64,000 nucleotides of DNA, from assembly GCA_021773115.1 (NCBI GenBank), contig JAJFKS010000036.1, positions 147,131 through 211,130 of the forward strand, in the 5' to 3' direction. This DNA is from Woeseiaceae bacterium (GTDB taxonomy: Bacteria > Pseudomonadota > Gammaproteobacteria > Steroidobacterales > Woeseiaceae). Position numbers and translations under genes: made by a program. The notes beneath the pieces were generated by a model that was not told the origin of the DNA, ran no database searches, and saw only the letters and a list, made by a program, of their open reading frames with translations. Shown one piece after another: positions 1 through 8,763 of this stretch (its first letter is position 1; each line of letters starts with the position of its first letter).

Positions 1-992
1 TCGCTTTCGGCAATCAGACAATTGGCACTGTCCAGAATCGCTTGCGACGAGCGATAGTTTTGTTCCAGGGTGATGACCGCTGCCGACGGCATGTACTGAT
101 CCGGGAAGCCCAGAATGTTTTCGACTTCTGCTGCGCGAAACGAATAAATTGACTGAGCATCATCGCCAACAACCGTGACGCCCTTGCCATCAGGTTTCAG
201 TGCATTGAGAATCTGCGCCTGCGTGAGGTTGGTATCCTGGTACTCATCCACCAGTACATGGTCGAATGACGAGCCGATGAGCTCGGCAAACTCTGCTTCG
301 GCGACGAGGTGACTCCAGTACAACAGCAGATCGTCGTAATCGAGCGACTGGTTTTGTTGTTTACGCAAGACGTAGTGACGAAACAGCCCGGCAAGCTCGT
401 CTGCCCAGTCCACACACCAGGGATACGTTATCTCCAGGGTTTCCGACAAGGCTCGTTGCGTGTTGACACATCGTGAGTAAATTGCAAGACAGGTATCTTT
501 CTTCGGGAAACGCTTCGCTGTGCGAGTCAATTTCTGTTCGTGACGAACGACATCCATGATGTCGGCGGCGTCGCCGCGATCGAGTACCGAGAATCCGGGA
601 TCCAGACCGAGATTATGGGCAAAGCGACGTAGTAGTCGATTGGCAATCGAGTGAAACGTACCGGACCAGGGCAATCCACCAGCCGGCAGTGACGCACTCG
701 AGCGGCCTTTGCAGGCGGCACGAATGATCGATTCCACTCGCCGTGTCATTTCCTGCGACCCGCGGCGTGTAAACGTCAACAACAGGATGCGTTCCGGACT
801 GACACCTTCGATCAACAGATGCGCGACGCGGTGCGCGAGCGTCATTGTCTTTCCCGTCCCGGCGCCCGCGATGATCAGCAAGGGGCCCGACGTGAACGCC
901 GCATCGTCCACCTGCCCGCCGTATTCTGCGGCCATTCGCTGGGCCGGGTTCAGCATTCCCAGGTGGTCGAAATCCTGTTCGGCAGCCTGCAT
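1..992 (-). CDS. UvrD/Rep-type ATP-dependent DNA helicase (N-terminal part; gene runs off the left edge)
   Basis: A superfamily 1 DNA helicase that unwinds duplex DNA using ATP. Only about the first 330 residues lie in the window. Reading down from an ATG at 990-992 gives the Q-motif region (LNPAQRMAA), Walker A (AGAGTGKT), motif Ia (LLLTFTRRGSQEM), the FHSIA segment, Walker B (VLVDEYQDTN), motif III (VVGDDAQSIYSFRAA) and motif IV (TLEQNYRS). Domains 1A and 1B are therefore present and all catalytic motifs look intact. The C-terminal half, which would distinguish UvrD, Rep, PcrA and AddA-like forms, is outside the window, so no gene symbol is given. It lies 47 bp downstream of, and on the same strand as, the alpha/beta hydrolase, so the two may be cotranscribed. 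Confidence 0.9.
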   Translation of the reverse strand, partial: MQAAEQDFDHLGMLNPAQRMAAEYGGQVDDAAFTSGPLLIIAGAGTGKTMTLAHRVAHLLIEGVSPERILLLTFTRRGSQEMTRRVESIIRAACKGRSSASLPAGGLPWSGTFHSIANRLLRRFAHNLGLDPGFSVLDRGDAADIMDVVRHEQKLTRTAKRFPKKDTCLAIYSRCVNTQRALSETLEITYPWCVDWADELAGLFRHYVLRKQQNQSLDYDDLLLYWSHLVAEAEFAELIGSSFDHVLVDEYQDTNLTQAQILNALKPDGKGVTVVGDDAQSIYSFRAAEVENILGFPDQYMPSAAVITLEQNYRSSQAILDSANCLIAES

Positions 993-1039
993 GACAAGCC
1001 CTCGCAAAAGACTGTAGTTTTATACAGTACTGGATGGAT

Positions 1040-1921
1040 TTACAAGGTTTTCTTCAGAAACTGCTCGATCCGGCGGGCCAGCCGCCCGGGCGCATCAAAA
1101 TGAATCATATGGCCGGCACCCGCGATGTTGGCCGACTCGGCATCGGGAAACGGCAACGACGCGATGTCGCCGAACTGATCGGCAAACGGGCTTTGATCGC
1201 CATGGACCAGCAACACCGGCGCAAGGATATTCCGCCAGCAGGCTTGGGCCTCGGCACGGCGATACAAAACCGGGTTCGGTAATTTGTGAGCCGGGTCAGC
1301 ACGCAAATGAAGCCTGCCGTCCGACCCGACGGATGCCCACTGGCGCGCGACAAATTCTGCCTGCTCCGGACTGAGACCGGCACTGCGCTTGGCGATTTTG
1401 ACGGCCAGGGCATCGAGATCCGGGTAATCGCTGAACGCTGTTCCCTGAACTCCGCCCTCAATCCAGTCCCGGTAGCGCCGCGGTGCATCGGCCGGATCAG
1501 AGTTCTTCAGGCCGAAGCCCTCGATATTGATCAATGCACTAACCCGTTCGGGCATTGAGCCTGCGTACAGGGAGGCGATGTTGCCACCCATGCTGTGACC
1601 GATCACAGGTACTGGCGCGCCTGGCGCGTAGACCTCGATAATCGCGTGCAGGTCTGCGAGGTAGTCTGGAAACCAGTAGGAACACCCCGCGTGGGCCGTC
1701 CGCCCAAAGCCCCGCCAGTCGGGAGCAATCACGCGCCAGCCCTGCTGCATTGCGTCGACAACAAACTGGAACGTCGACCCGGTATCTGCCCAGCCATGCA
1801 GATAAAAAAGCACAGCGGCATCTTCGTCACCCCATTCGTTGACGCAATAATCGACGCCGCGGACTTTAAGCCTCCGCGTTAGCACTCGCCGCGTGGGTTT
1901 GTATTGTTCTTTTTTGCTCAT
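1040..1921 (-). CDS. alpha/beta hydrolase
   Basis: A 293-residue single-domain alpha/beta-hydrolase, cytoplasmic as no signal peptide is seen. The oxyanion-hole HGW motif is at about residue 42, the nucleophile elbow GHSMGG at about 108, a candidate acid in HGDQSPF at about 240, and the catalytic His in GAGHMIHFDAP near 270. These are the marks of the esterase/epoxide hydrolase/C-C hydrolase group. The substrate cannot be read from the sequence. The basic N-terminal stretch (MSKKEQYKPTRR) is not an export signal. The gene is divergent from the SLC13-type transporter and upstream of the helicase on the same strand. Confidence 0.85.
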   Translation of the reverse strand: MSKKEQYKPTRRVLTRRLKVRGVDYCVNEWGDEDAAVLFYLHGWADTGSTFQFVVDAMQQGWRVIAPDWRGFGRTAHAGCSYWFPDYLADLHAIIEVYAPGAPVPVIGHSMGGNIASLYAGSMPERVSALINIEGFGLKNSDPADAPRRYRDWIEGGVQGTAFSDYPDLDALAVKIAKRSAGLSPEQAEFVARQWASVGSDGRLHLRADPAHKLPNPVLYRRAEAQACWRNILAPVLLVHGDQSPFADQFGDIASLPFPDAESANIAGAGHMIHFDAPGRLARRIEQFLKKTL

Positions 1922-2031
1922 CGCCGTTTTCTTTTCGGTTGCATCGCTGCATTCATTACTATGTTACGTCAGGTCGTGTATAAACAGTTTGAATTCGAAT
2001 CATGAATCACAGAGCACCGAAGACCGACTAA

Positions 2032-4392
2032 ATGACAGGCGATATCGCACTGGTACTGGGCATACTGGTTATTTCGCTGATCCTTTTTATCAGCGAGATC
2101 GTTCGCATGGACGTCATTGCGCTCATGGTGCTGTGTTCATTGTTCATCGCCGGCCAAATCGACGCCAACCAGGCCTTTGCGGGATTCAGTAACAGCGCTG
2201 TTATCACCGTATGGGCCATGTTCATCCTCAGCGAGGGGCTGACTCGCACCGGAATCGCCGACATTATCGGTCGGCAGATCATGCGAATCGGCGGCAATCG
2301 TGAATTCACGCTGATCTTTGTCATTATGATTACCGGTGCGACTCTGTCGGCGTTCATGAGCAACATCGGCGTCGCGGCACTGATGCTGCCCGTCGTTGTG
2401 GAGGTGGCTCGCCGGACCGGCGTCCCAGCGTCCCGCTTGCTGATGCCACTTGCCTACTCGACGCTGCTCGGTGGCCTGATGACTCTGATCGGCACACCCC
2501 CGAACCTGTTGATCAGCGAGTCACTGGTGCTGGGCGGTTTCGAGCCCTTCACACTCTTGGACTTCACGCCGCTCGGTGGCGCAGTCATGGCTATCGGTGT
2601 TCTGTTCGTCACACTGGCTGGCCGCTTTCTGCTGCCGAGGATCCGCGCCGAGCGCGGCAAGCAGGTCAGTCAACGCAGCTTGCGGGCACAATACAAATTG
2701 CAGGAACGCACATTCATGATGCGCGTGCCATCGGATTCAGTCCTTGTTGGCAAGACCCTGGCGGAGTCGCGCATCGGTACATCAACCGGGCTGATCATCT
2801 TGTCCTTGTTGCGCAATGGCCGCAATGAAACGCTGCCCGCACGCAAGACCGTCATTCAGGGCGGCGATGGCCTGCTGGTGCAGGGCCGCGTCGACCAATT
2901 TAGCGAGTTGCAACGCTGGAGCGATCTCATCATCGAGCGCGAAGCACCGGTCCTCAAAGCCATGGTTGCGTCGAAAGTCGTTTACGCGTCGGTTGTCGTC
3001 ACAGAAGGATCACCGATCGTATCGGAGCTCATCCGGGACGCCGCATTCCGAACGCGATTCGATGTCCTGGTTGTCGGCGTCCTGCGCCGTGGTCGATACC
3101 GCATGACCAACCTCGCGTACGTCCCGATCCGGGCCGGCGATCGAATACTGGTCCAGGGTGAAATCGACGCCATCGAACATCTGGAAAAATACCCGGACCT
3201 TGACGATGTGCAGGTGTTCACGGCTGACGAACTTGCCGAGACGTACCAGACTGATGAACGCATGTTCGTCGTGCGCTTGCCTAAGGAAAGCGGCCTGGTC
3301 GGAGAAACGCTGAAAAAAAGCCGGCTTGCGGATGTTTTTGACTTTCGTGTCCTTGCTGTGTTTCGTGAAGGTGAACTCAAGGTGATGCCGCACGGCGACG
3401 AAGTCCTGCTCGGCGGCGACCTGTTGCTCATTGAAGGTCAGTTGAGCGACCTCGATGTGCTGCGGGGAATGCAGGAACTAAAAATCGACACCAGCGTGCC
3501 CGGCAATCTTGGTTCGCTGGAGTCCGAACGACTGACGCTGATGGACGCAACACTGGACCCGCGTTCGTCCTTGCGCGGCAAGTCCGTCGGCGAATTGAAT
3601 TTTCGTGAACGCTATGGCATCGAGTTGGCGGGAATCTGGCGGGAAGGTGAGACCGTCGGCTCCGAACTGACCGACGAGCGCCTGCAATTTGGCGATGCTT
3701 TGTTACTGCTGGGACCAAGAGACCGTCTGCAGCTGCTGTCATCCGATTCGGACTTCCTGATTCTCACGCCGCTGGGGCAGGAACCGCCTGACACCGGTCG
3801 CGCACCACTGGCCGCGTTCATTATGGCAGCCGTCATCGGCGTCGTCATGGCTGGCTTCGCACCCACTTCGGTGGCCGCGGTCATCGGCGGAACGGTCATG
3901 GTATTAACGCGATGTCTGAATATGGAGCAGGCGTATCGGGCCATTGACTGGCGCTCGATATTCCTGATCGCGGGCATGTTGCCGCTCGGCACCGCCATGC
4001 AGGAAAGCGGTGCTGCGATGTACCTCGCAGATCAGGTCATGGGCTTGCTGGGCGAGGCAGGACCGTGGCCAGTGATCATGGGGCTCTACATTCTGACGGC
4101 GGTGGCGACGATGATCATCCCGACAGCAGCACTTGTCGTCCTGATGTCACCCATCGTCCTGTCCGCAATGTCAGACATGGGGCTGCGGCCGGAAACGGCG
4201 ATGATGGCCGTGGCAATGGCGGCATCAGCCAGTTTCACCAGCCCGATCTCACACCCTGCGAATACCCTGGTTATGGGTCCTGGGGGCTATCGATTCGCTG
4301 ACTACCTCAAGGCCGGCGTGCCGCTGACTATTGTCGTCTTCATTACCGTCATGGTCTTGTTACCCATACTATGGCCGCTGGCAGCAACCTAG
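2032..4392 (+). CDS. SLC13-family permease with four RCK_C (TrkA-C) domains
   Basis: A 786-residue inner-membrane transporter of the divalent anion:Na+ symporter (SLC13/CitMHS-like) superfamily. Residues 1-200 hold the first set of membrane helices with the clamshell motifs SNIGVAALMLP (about 110) and IGTPPNLLIS (about 153). Residues about 225-580 form a cytosolic insert of four consecutive RCK_C-like units, each with the pattern of a valine-rich strand, LVGKTL or equivalent, and a closing GD.LL..G strand. The second membrane half (about 590-786) ends with the paired motif SPISHPANTLV. Relatives that I know carry two such domains and are about 590-620 residues long, so this protein is about 170 residues longer. 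The substrate (sulfate, dicarboxylate or other anion) cannot be deduced. It is followed 12 bp later by the FAD reductase. Confidence 0.85.
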   Translation: MTGDIALVLGILVISLILFISEIVRMDVIALMVLCSLFIAGQIDANQAFAGFSNSAVITVWAMFILSEGLTRTGIADIIGRQIMRIGGNREFTLIFVIMITGATLSAFMSNIGVAALMLPVVVEVARRTGVPASRLLMPLAYSTLLGGLMTLIGTPPNLLISESLVLGGFEPFTLLDFTPLGGAVMAIGVLFVTLAGRFLLPRIRAERGKQVSQRSLRAQYKLQERTFMMRVPSDSVLVGKTLAESRIGTSTGLIILSLLRNGRNETLPARKTVIQGGDGLLVQGRVDQFSELQRWSDLIIEREAPVLKAMVASKVVYASVVVTEGSPIVSELIRDAAFRTRFDVLVVGVLRRGRYRMTNLAYVPIRAGDRILVQGEIDAIEHLEKYPDLDDVQVFTADELAETYQTDERMFVVRLPKESGLVGETLKKSRLADVFDFRVLAVFREGELKVMPHGDEVLLGGDLLLIEGQLSDLDVLRGMQELKIDTSVPGNLGSLESERLTLMDATLDPRSSLRGKSVGELNFRERYGIELAGIWREGETVGSELTDERLQFGDALLLLGPRDRLQLLSSDSDFLILTPLGQEPPDTGRAPLAAFIMAAVIGVVMAGFAPTSVAAVIGGTVMVLTRCLNMEQAYRAIDWRSIFLIAGMLPLGTAMQESGAAMYLADQVMGLLGEAGPWPVIMGLYILTAVATMIIPTAALVVLMSPIVLSAMSDMGLRPETAMMAVAMAASASFTSPISHPANTLVMGPGGYRFADYLKAGVPLTIVVFITVMVLLPILWPLAAT

Positions 4393-4404
4393 GAAAACCT
4401 ATCA

Positions 4405-5628
4405 ATGAGTCGTCGGATTGTCATAGCAGGCGCGGGTCATGCCGCCGGTCAGGCCATTGCTTCGCTGAAACAACGCAAATTTGACGGCCAGATCGTGCTG
4501 GTCGGTGACGAGGTCTATTTGCCGTATCAGCGCCCGCCACTATCGAAGAAATTCTTGTCGGGTGATTTGCCCGCTCGGCGGCTGTATGTGAAACCCGAAA
4601 GTTTTTACGAAGACCCACAGATTGAGGTCCGCCTCAATACCCGGATCGACGCGATTGACCGTTCCCGGAGCGTACTGAAAACCGGCAATGACGAGATCGC
4701 CTATGACACGCTGATTCTCGCGTTGGGTTCTCGCGTGCGGCGACTTAAGATTGACGGCGCCAATCTTGATGGCGTGCACTATCTGCGAGGAATCGACGAT
4801 GTTGCTGCAATTCGCGCCGAACTCGGCCCGCACAAGCGCGCGGTCGTCGTTGGCGCCGGCTACATCGGACTTGAGGTTGCGGCTGTGCTGCGTCAATCGG
4901 GTATCGACGTCACCGTCGTTGAAATGGCCGATCGCGTGATGAGCCGGGTTGTGTCGGCCGAAATTTCCGACTTCTACCAGATCGAACATGCCTCACAGGG
5001 AGTGAAACTGCGTTTGTCCTCTGGAACGGCCGCCTTTCGCGGCGAGTCGCGCGTAACTGCCGTCGAAACGACGGACGGCGAACTTATTGATGCTGATTTT
5101 GTTGTGGTTGGAGTCGGCATCTTGCCGAATATTGAACTCGCCGCCGCAGCAGGCCTTGCCATCGACGACGGCATTCTTGTTAATGAGCGATGCCAGACTG
5201 ACGACCCGAACATTTATGCAATCGGCGATTGCACCGCGCATCCGAATGCCATCTACGGGCGACGGCTTCGCCTGGAGTCCGTCCACAATGCGCTGGAGCA
5301 AGCCAAAACGGCGGTGGACAATATCTGTGGTGTCGAGACGCTATATTCTGCTGTGCCATGGTTCTGGTCGGATCAATACGATCTGAAACTGCAAATCGCC
5401 GGACTGTCGGCAGGATATGACGATGTCGTCATTCGCGGTAATCCTGCCGGCCGCTCATTCGCTTGTCTTTACCTCTGCGATGGAAAACTTATCGCGACCG
5501 ATGCCGTGAATTCGCCCAGGGATTTTCTGCAATCGAAAGCGCTGATTGCCGAGCGAAGGACGATCGACGTCGATCAGCTCGCCAATACCGAGATTGCGCT
5601 AAAAGATATCCGGAGCGCTGCGCGCTAG
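4405..5628 (+). CDS. FAD/NAD(P)-dependent oxidoreductase, ferredoxin/rubredoxin reductase type
   Basis: A 407-residue flavoprotein that transfers electrons from NAD(P)H to a small redox partner. The FAD-binding Rossmann motif GAGHAAGQA is at residue 8; PYQRPPLSKKFL is the typical early segment of BphA4/rubredoxin-reductase enzymes; a second dinucleotide motif VVGAGYIGLEVA sits near 147; and YAIGDC near 272 is the second FAD-contact motif. The C-terminal domain (about 320-400) matches the reductase C domain of this group (PWFWSDQYD). No ferredoxin, rubredoxin or oxygenase is next to it, so the electron acceptor is unknown. The start has AGGAAAAC upstream. Its stop overlaps the convergent gene's stop by 4 bp. 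Confidence 0.88.
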   Translation: MSRRIVIAGAGHAAGQAIASLKQRKFDGQIVLVGDEVYLPYQRPPLSKKFLSGDLPARRLYVKPESFYEDPQIEVRLNTRIDAIDRSRSVLKTGNDEIAYDTLILALGSRVRRLKIDGANLDGVHYLRGIDDVAAIRAELGPHKRAVVVGAGYIGLEVAAVLRQSGIDVTVVEMADRVMSRVVSAEISDFYQIEHASQGVKLRLSSGTAAFRGESRVTAVETTDGELIDADFVVVGVGILPNIELAAAAGLAIDDGILVNERCQTDDPNIYAIGDCTAHPNAIYGRRLRLESVHNALEQAKTAVDNICGVETLYSAVPWFWSDQYDLKLQIAGLSAGYDDVVIRGNPAGRSFACLYLCDGKLIATDAVNSPRDFLQSKALIAERRTIDVDQLANTEIALKDIRSAAR

Positions 5629-6332
5629 CGGTCTTCTGTCGACGCGTCGGCGAGTGTATCCGCCGGTAGCTCGATGATCAGCCGGCCTTCGGCGGCGACC
5701 ACGCCTTTATCTGCCTTCCATGCTCGAACGGAAAGTGATTCAACACCCAGCATCTCGGCACCCGTAAATTCGCCGGATCCTCCGGTCACTTTCGCCGTGC
5801 CGAGGGCACCGGGTCCCACGGTCGTATTGCCCAGCCAGCTTCCGGCCCAGATGTTGCCGGAACTGCGATAACCCGGCACGACGATATCACGCAGGTATTC
5901 CCAATAGTTTTCGGTTTCTTCAATGAACAAGGCGCCGCGCCCCGGTAGATAGACATACCAGATACTATTGAACAGTGCGCGGCCAGACAGAAAATCCGTT
6001 TCATCAGCCGCTGACGAAATTTTGATGCCGATGCCTGCAGTTTGATTACGTCCGTCCCGCAATACGGTTGCCATCGCCGACGTTTGCCTGACCGTTTGCT
6101 CCCAGAGCTGCAGTACTTTGTCTGGATGGGGCGCCACGTTCGATTCGCCATCGTTAGAGTAGGCAATACTTTCAGTGGCAACGGCAGAGAATGCGAGCGT
6201 GATTGTCGGCGCGTCGGTAACCGCGAGCGGCGACAATCCCTGCTTGCTCAAGAACGGATTGTAGATAATTCCAAGCCCAAACACGGTAGCGCCGACGAGG
6301 AGACCCGCAATCAGTGCGACGAGGTACTTCAT
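5625..6332 (-). CDS. membrane-anchored protein of unknown function (second of a related pair)
   Basis: A 235-residue protein with one N-terminal hydrophobic segment (about residues 2-24), most likely an uncleaved signal anchor, and the rest outside the cytoplasm. I do not recognise the family. The body carries LPGRGALFIEE near residue 130 and a C-terminal segment ending in RLIIELP, both of which have clear counterparts in the upstream gene (LPARGSIYVNM and RIELSAKY). The two genes overlap by 4 bp (ATGA), so they are translationally coupled. It looks like an ancient duplicate rather than a frameshift product, since each has its own anchor. Confidence 0.7.
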   Translation of the reverse strand: MKYLVALIAGLLVGATVFGLGIIYNPFLSKQGLSPLAVTDAPTITLAFSAVATESIAYSNDGESNVAPHPDKVLQLWEQTVRQTSAMATVLRDGRNQTAGIGIKISSAADETDFLSGRALFNSIWYVYLPGRGALFIEETENYWEYLRDIVVPGYRSSGNIWAGSWLGNTTVGPGALGTAKVTGGSGEFTGAEMLGVESLSVRAWKADKGVVAAEGRLIIELPADTLADASTEDR

Positions 6333-6901
6333 TCCCTGGGCTCCTGCTGCCTGGCAATATACTTTGCCGAAAGCTCAATGCGACCGGCATGCGCATCTGC
6401 TTCGCCTGACGTGTCCGCTACCCAACGCTCGGTCACGAAGCCACTCAATCCGGAAAGCTCTCGCGATCCGGTCCGAATTTCACCGATGCGGTGGCCACCG
6501 ACCTCAGCAACCGGATTCATGTTGACGTAAATCGAGCCACGCGCAGGAAGATGGATGATCCAGTCGAGAATTGGCGACTCTCCCTCTCTCGCTGCTGTCC
6601 GCGCAGCTATTCCGATCACTGAGTCGCGGGCATTGCGAACCTTGAATATCTCGGTGCTAACACTGCCGAGAATTTCGTCGTCCGGCCACTCCAGCCCAAG
6701 CGGCATTACGGCCTGGTCCGGTCCACCCGCCATGACACGGTCGATTGGCACATTGATGTGGAAGATCTCTGAGTTACCGCCGTTCTGGGCAACCGTAATT
6801 ATGGATGCCTCACGGTACTGATCAACCGCAGGCACGGCGTACAGGGCGCCGGCCGCCGCCGCAATTCCCAGCAGGATTCCGAATATGAAAGTCTTGATCA
6901 A
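6329..6901 (-). CDS. membrane-anchored protein of unknown function (first of a related pair)
   Basis: A 190-residue protein with an N-terminal hydrophobic anchor (FIFGILLGIAAAAGALYAV, about residues 5-23) and a soluble, probably periplasmic body. It is the upstream member of a two-gene unit, with the ATGA overlap at 6329-6332. The region around ILDWIIHLPARGSIYVNMNP resembles the WYVYLPGRGALFIEE region of the downstream protein, which suggests a shared fold. Family and function are not recognised. The 223 bp separating it from the divergent sulfotransferase-like gene holds the promoters for both; no clear boxes could be assigned. Confidence 0.7.
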   Translation of the reverse strand: MIKTFIFGILLGIAAAAGALYAVPAVDQYREASIITVAQNGGNSEIFHINVPIDRVMAGGPDQAVMPLGLEWPDDEILGSVSTEIFKVRNARDSVIGIAARTAAREGESPILDWIIHLPARGSIYVNMNPVAEVGGHRIGEIRTGSRELSGLSGFVTERWVADTSGEADAHAGRIELSAKYIARQQEPRE

Positions 6902-7124
6902 AACATGTCCACTGTCATCGAGCCGAATTCACTCCTTAGCCGAGTTTAGTTAAATTGGACCTGCCGCAACAATGATGACCGGCCAATTTGTGACAGACCG
7001 CACAACATTTCAGCCGTCACCACGTGATTTCGGTAGCGGGGTGCAGATTTCGACCATTTGCGAGCCGTAGCAGTCGCAGTACAATTCAGCACTCTTCTGA
7101 CGTTGCGCTAAGGTTTGGGACCTG

Positions 7125-7877
7125 ATGACAACACCGATCTGTCTGTGGTCCGGTCCGCGAAACGTGTCGACGGCACTGATGTACAGTTTCGCGGAGCTCC
7201 CCGGGATACGCATCGTCGACGAGCCGCTCTACGGGCATTACCTGCGAGTGAGCGGTGCCAATCATCCCGGTCGGCAGGCCGTCATGGCAGCGATGAACTG
7301 CGATGGCAACCACGTCATGCAATCCCTCATACGTCAGCAGGCCGTTAATTCAGGCAAACGCCTCTTTATCAAGCACATGGCACACCACCTGATCGAGCTG
7401 GATCTCGGCTTCCTTGCGGCAACGAGCAATGTTTTCCTGGTGCGCGATCCGCGCGACATGCTGCCATCGCTGACCATCCAGGTTCCAAATGCCGGACTTT
7501 CTGATACCGGTTTGAAACAGCAGTGGGAGCTTTACAGCGAGCTTGTCGATGCCGGCATGCCCGCGGTCATTCTTGACTCGCGGGAATTGCTACTGGACCC
7601 TGGCAGCGTGTTGCAGGCACTCTGCAAGCACCTTGATCTTGATTTCGAGCCGCGAATGTTGAGCTGGGATGCGGGGCCACGCGACGAAGACGGGATTTGG
7701 GCACCCTATTGGTATCACGCCGTACACAAGAGTACCGGTTTTGCGCCGTACAAGGCGAAGCGGGACTTTCCGCCGAAGCTGCAATCGTTGCTGGACGAAT
7801 GCAGACCCTGGTACGACAAACTTTACTCACGCGCTTTGCATGCCCGTACTCCGGAGACACACGTTGAAACTTCCTGA
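7125..7877 (+). CDS. sulfotransferase-like protein, partner of the overlapping aminotransferase
   Basis: A 250-residue cytosolic protein of the P-loop sulfotransferase fold. The N-terminal LWSGPRNVSTALMYSFA is the usual 5'-phosphosulfate-binding loop position, followed by VDEPLYGHYL, and VFLVRDPRDMLPS near residue 104 is the 3'-phosphate-binding segment of this fold. The C-terminus contains WYHAVHKSTGF. From memory, the same domain forms the N-terminal half of the plant proteins annotated as branched-chain aminotransferase-like 1-3, whose C-terminal half matches the next gene. Here the two halves are separate genes that overlap by 14 bp in different frames. The reaction is not established by the sequence. 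Confidence 0.8.
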   Translation: MTTPICLWSGPRNVSTALMYSFAELPGIRIVDEPLYGHYLRVSGANHPGRQAVMAAMNCDGNHVMQSLIRQQAVNSGKRLFIKHMAHHLIELDLGFLAATSNVFLVRDPRDMLPSLTIQVPNAGLSDTGLKQQWELYSELVDAGMPAVILDSRELLLDPGSVLQALCKHLDLDFEPRMLSWDAGPRDEDGIWAPYWYHAVHKSTGFAPYKAKRDFPPKLQSLLDECRPWYDKLYSRALHARTPETHVETS

Positions 7878-8763
7878 TTCCAGAAATGCCAATATCCTGA
7901 TTCACGTCGGTGGCGAGCTCAAACCGCGCAATGACGCAAAGGTTTCGGTTTTCGACAGTGTTGTACAAGGTGGCGATGCCGTTTGGGAGGGCTTGCGGGT
8001 CTATAATGGTCGCATCGCAGAACTCGATGGCCATCTCAAGCGCCTGCAGAATTCTGCCAAGACACTGGCCTTTGCCAGGGTGCCATCATCAGACGACGTG
8101 TGCACAGCAATCTTCGAAACGCTCGAGGCAAATGGCATGCGCGACAACGCGCACATTCGACTCACTTTGACGCGTGGCGAAAAAGTTACATCGGGCATGA
8201 ACCCGAAGTTTAACCAGTCCGGTTGTACGCTTATAGTTCTGGCCGAATGGAAGCCGTCTGTCTATTCCGATGAAGGCATTCGGGTAATCACTGCGTCGAC
8301 GCGTCGCAATACGCCGGAGTGCCTCGATTCGAAAATCCACCACAACAACCTGCTTAATAATATTCTCGCGTCCATCGAAGCGAATGTCGCCGGTGTCGAC
8401 GCCGCAATCATGCTCGACGTCAACGGCTTTGTTTCCGAAACCAACGACACCAACTTGTTCCTTGTTACTGATGGCGAAGTATTGACACCTCATGCGGATA
8501 GCTGTCTACCGGGATTGACGCGAAAAATGATCCTGCAAATTTGTCGGAATGAGAAAATTCCGGCGTACGAGCGCAACTTGTCACTAACTGAACTTTATAC
8601 AGCGGATGAGGTATTCACGAGCGGTACGATGGGTGAGTTGACACCGGTTCTCGAAGCCGATGGACGATGTATTGGTGACGGCTTGGTAGGCACGCTTACA
8701 CGACAACTGCAGAAACTGCATCGCGAATTCGCATTTCAAAATGGAACACCGTTGCCGTTTTAG
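7864..8763 (+). CDS. PLP-dependent class IV (branched-chain-like) aminotransferase, TTG start
   Basis: A 299-residue fold-type IV PLP enzyme. A longer open frame begins at 7669, but the part before 7864 lies inside the sulfotransferase-like gene and has no family character. The TTG at 7864 has GGAG seven bases upstream and starts directly before the conserved region. Visible motifs are VFDSVVQGGDAVWEGLRVY near residue 25, SKIHHNNLLNNILA (the lysine is the expected PLP Schiff base) near 155, SETNDTNLF near 195, and TSGTMGELTPV near 258. The last motif has T-S-G-T in the PLP-phosphate loop. The plant BCAT-like fusion proteins share nearly all of these motifs. It converges on gshA with a 4-bp stop overlap. 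Confidence 0.85.
   Translation: MKLPDSRNANILIHVGGELKPRNDAKVSVFDSVVQGGDAVWEGLRVYNGRIAELDGHLKRLQNSAKTLAFARVPSSDDVCTAIFETLEANGMRDNAHIRLTLTRGEKVTSGMNPKFNQSGCTLIVLAEWKPSVYSDEGIRVITASTRRNTPECLDSKIHHNNLLNNILASIEANVAGVDAAIMLDVNGFVSETNDTNLFLVTDGEVLTPHADSCLPGLTRKMILQICRNEKIPAYERNLSLTELYTADEVFTSGTMGELTPVLEADGRCIGDGLVGTLTRQLQKLHREFAFQNGTPLPF

Noticed and set aside
7669..7863. Upstream in-frame extension of the aminotransferase reading frame
   Set aside because: It lies within the sulfotransferase-like coding sequence in another frame and shows no family similarity. The TTG at 7864 with GGAG upstream explains the start. Both genes have intact ends, so a frameshifted fusion is not needed.
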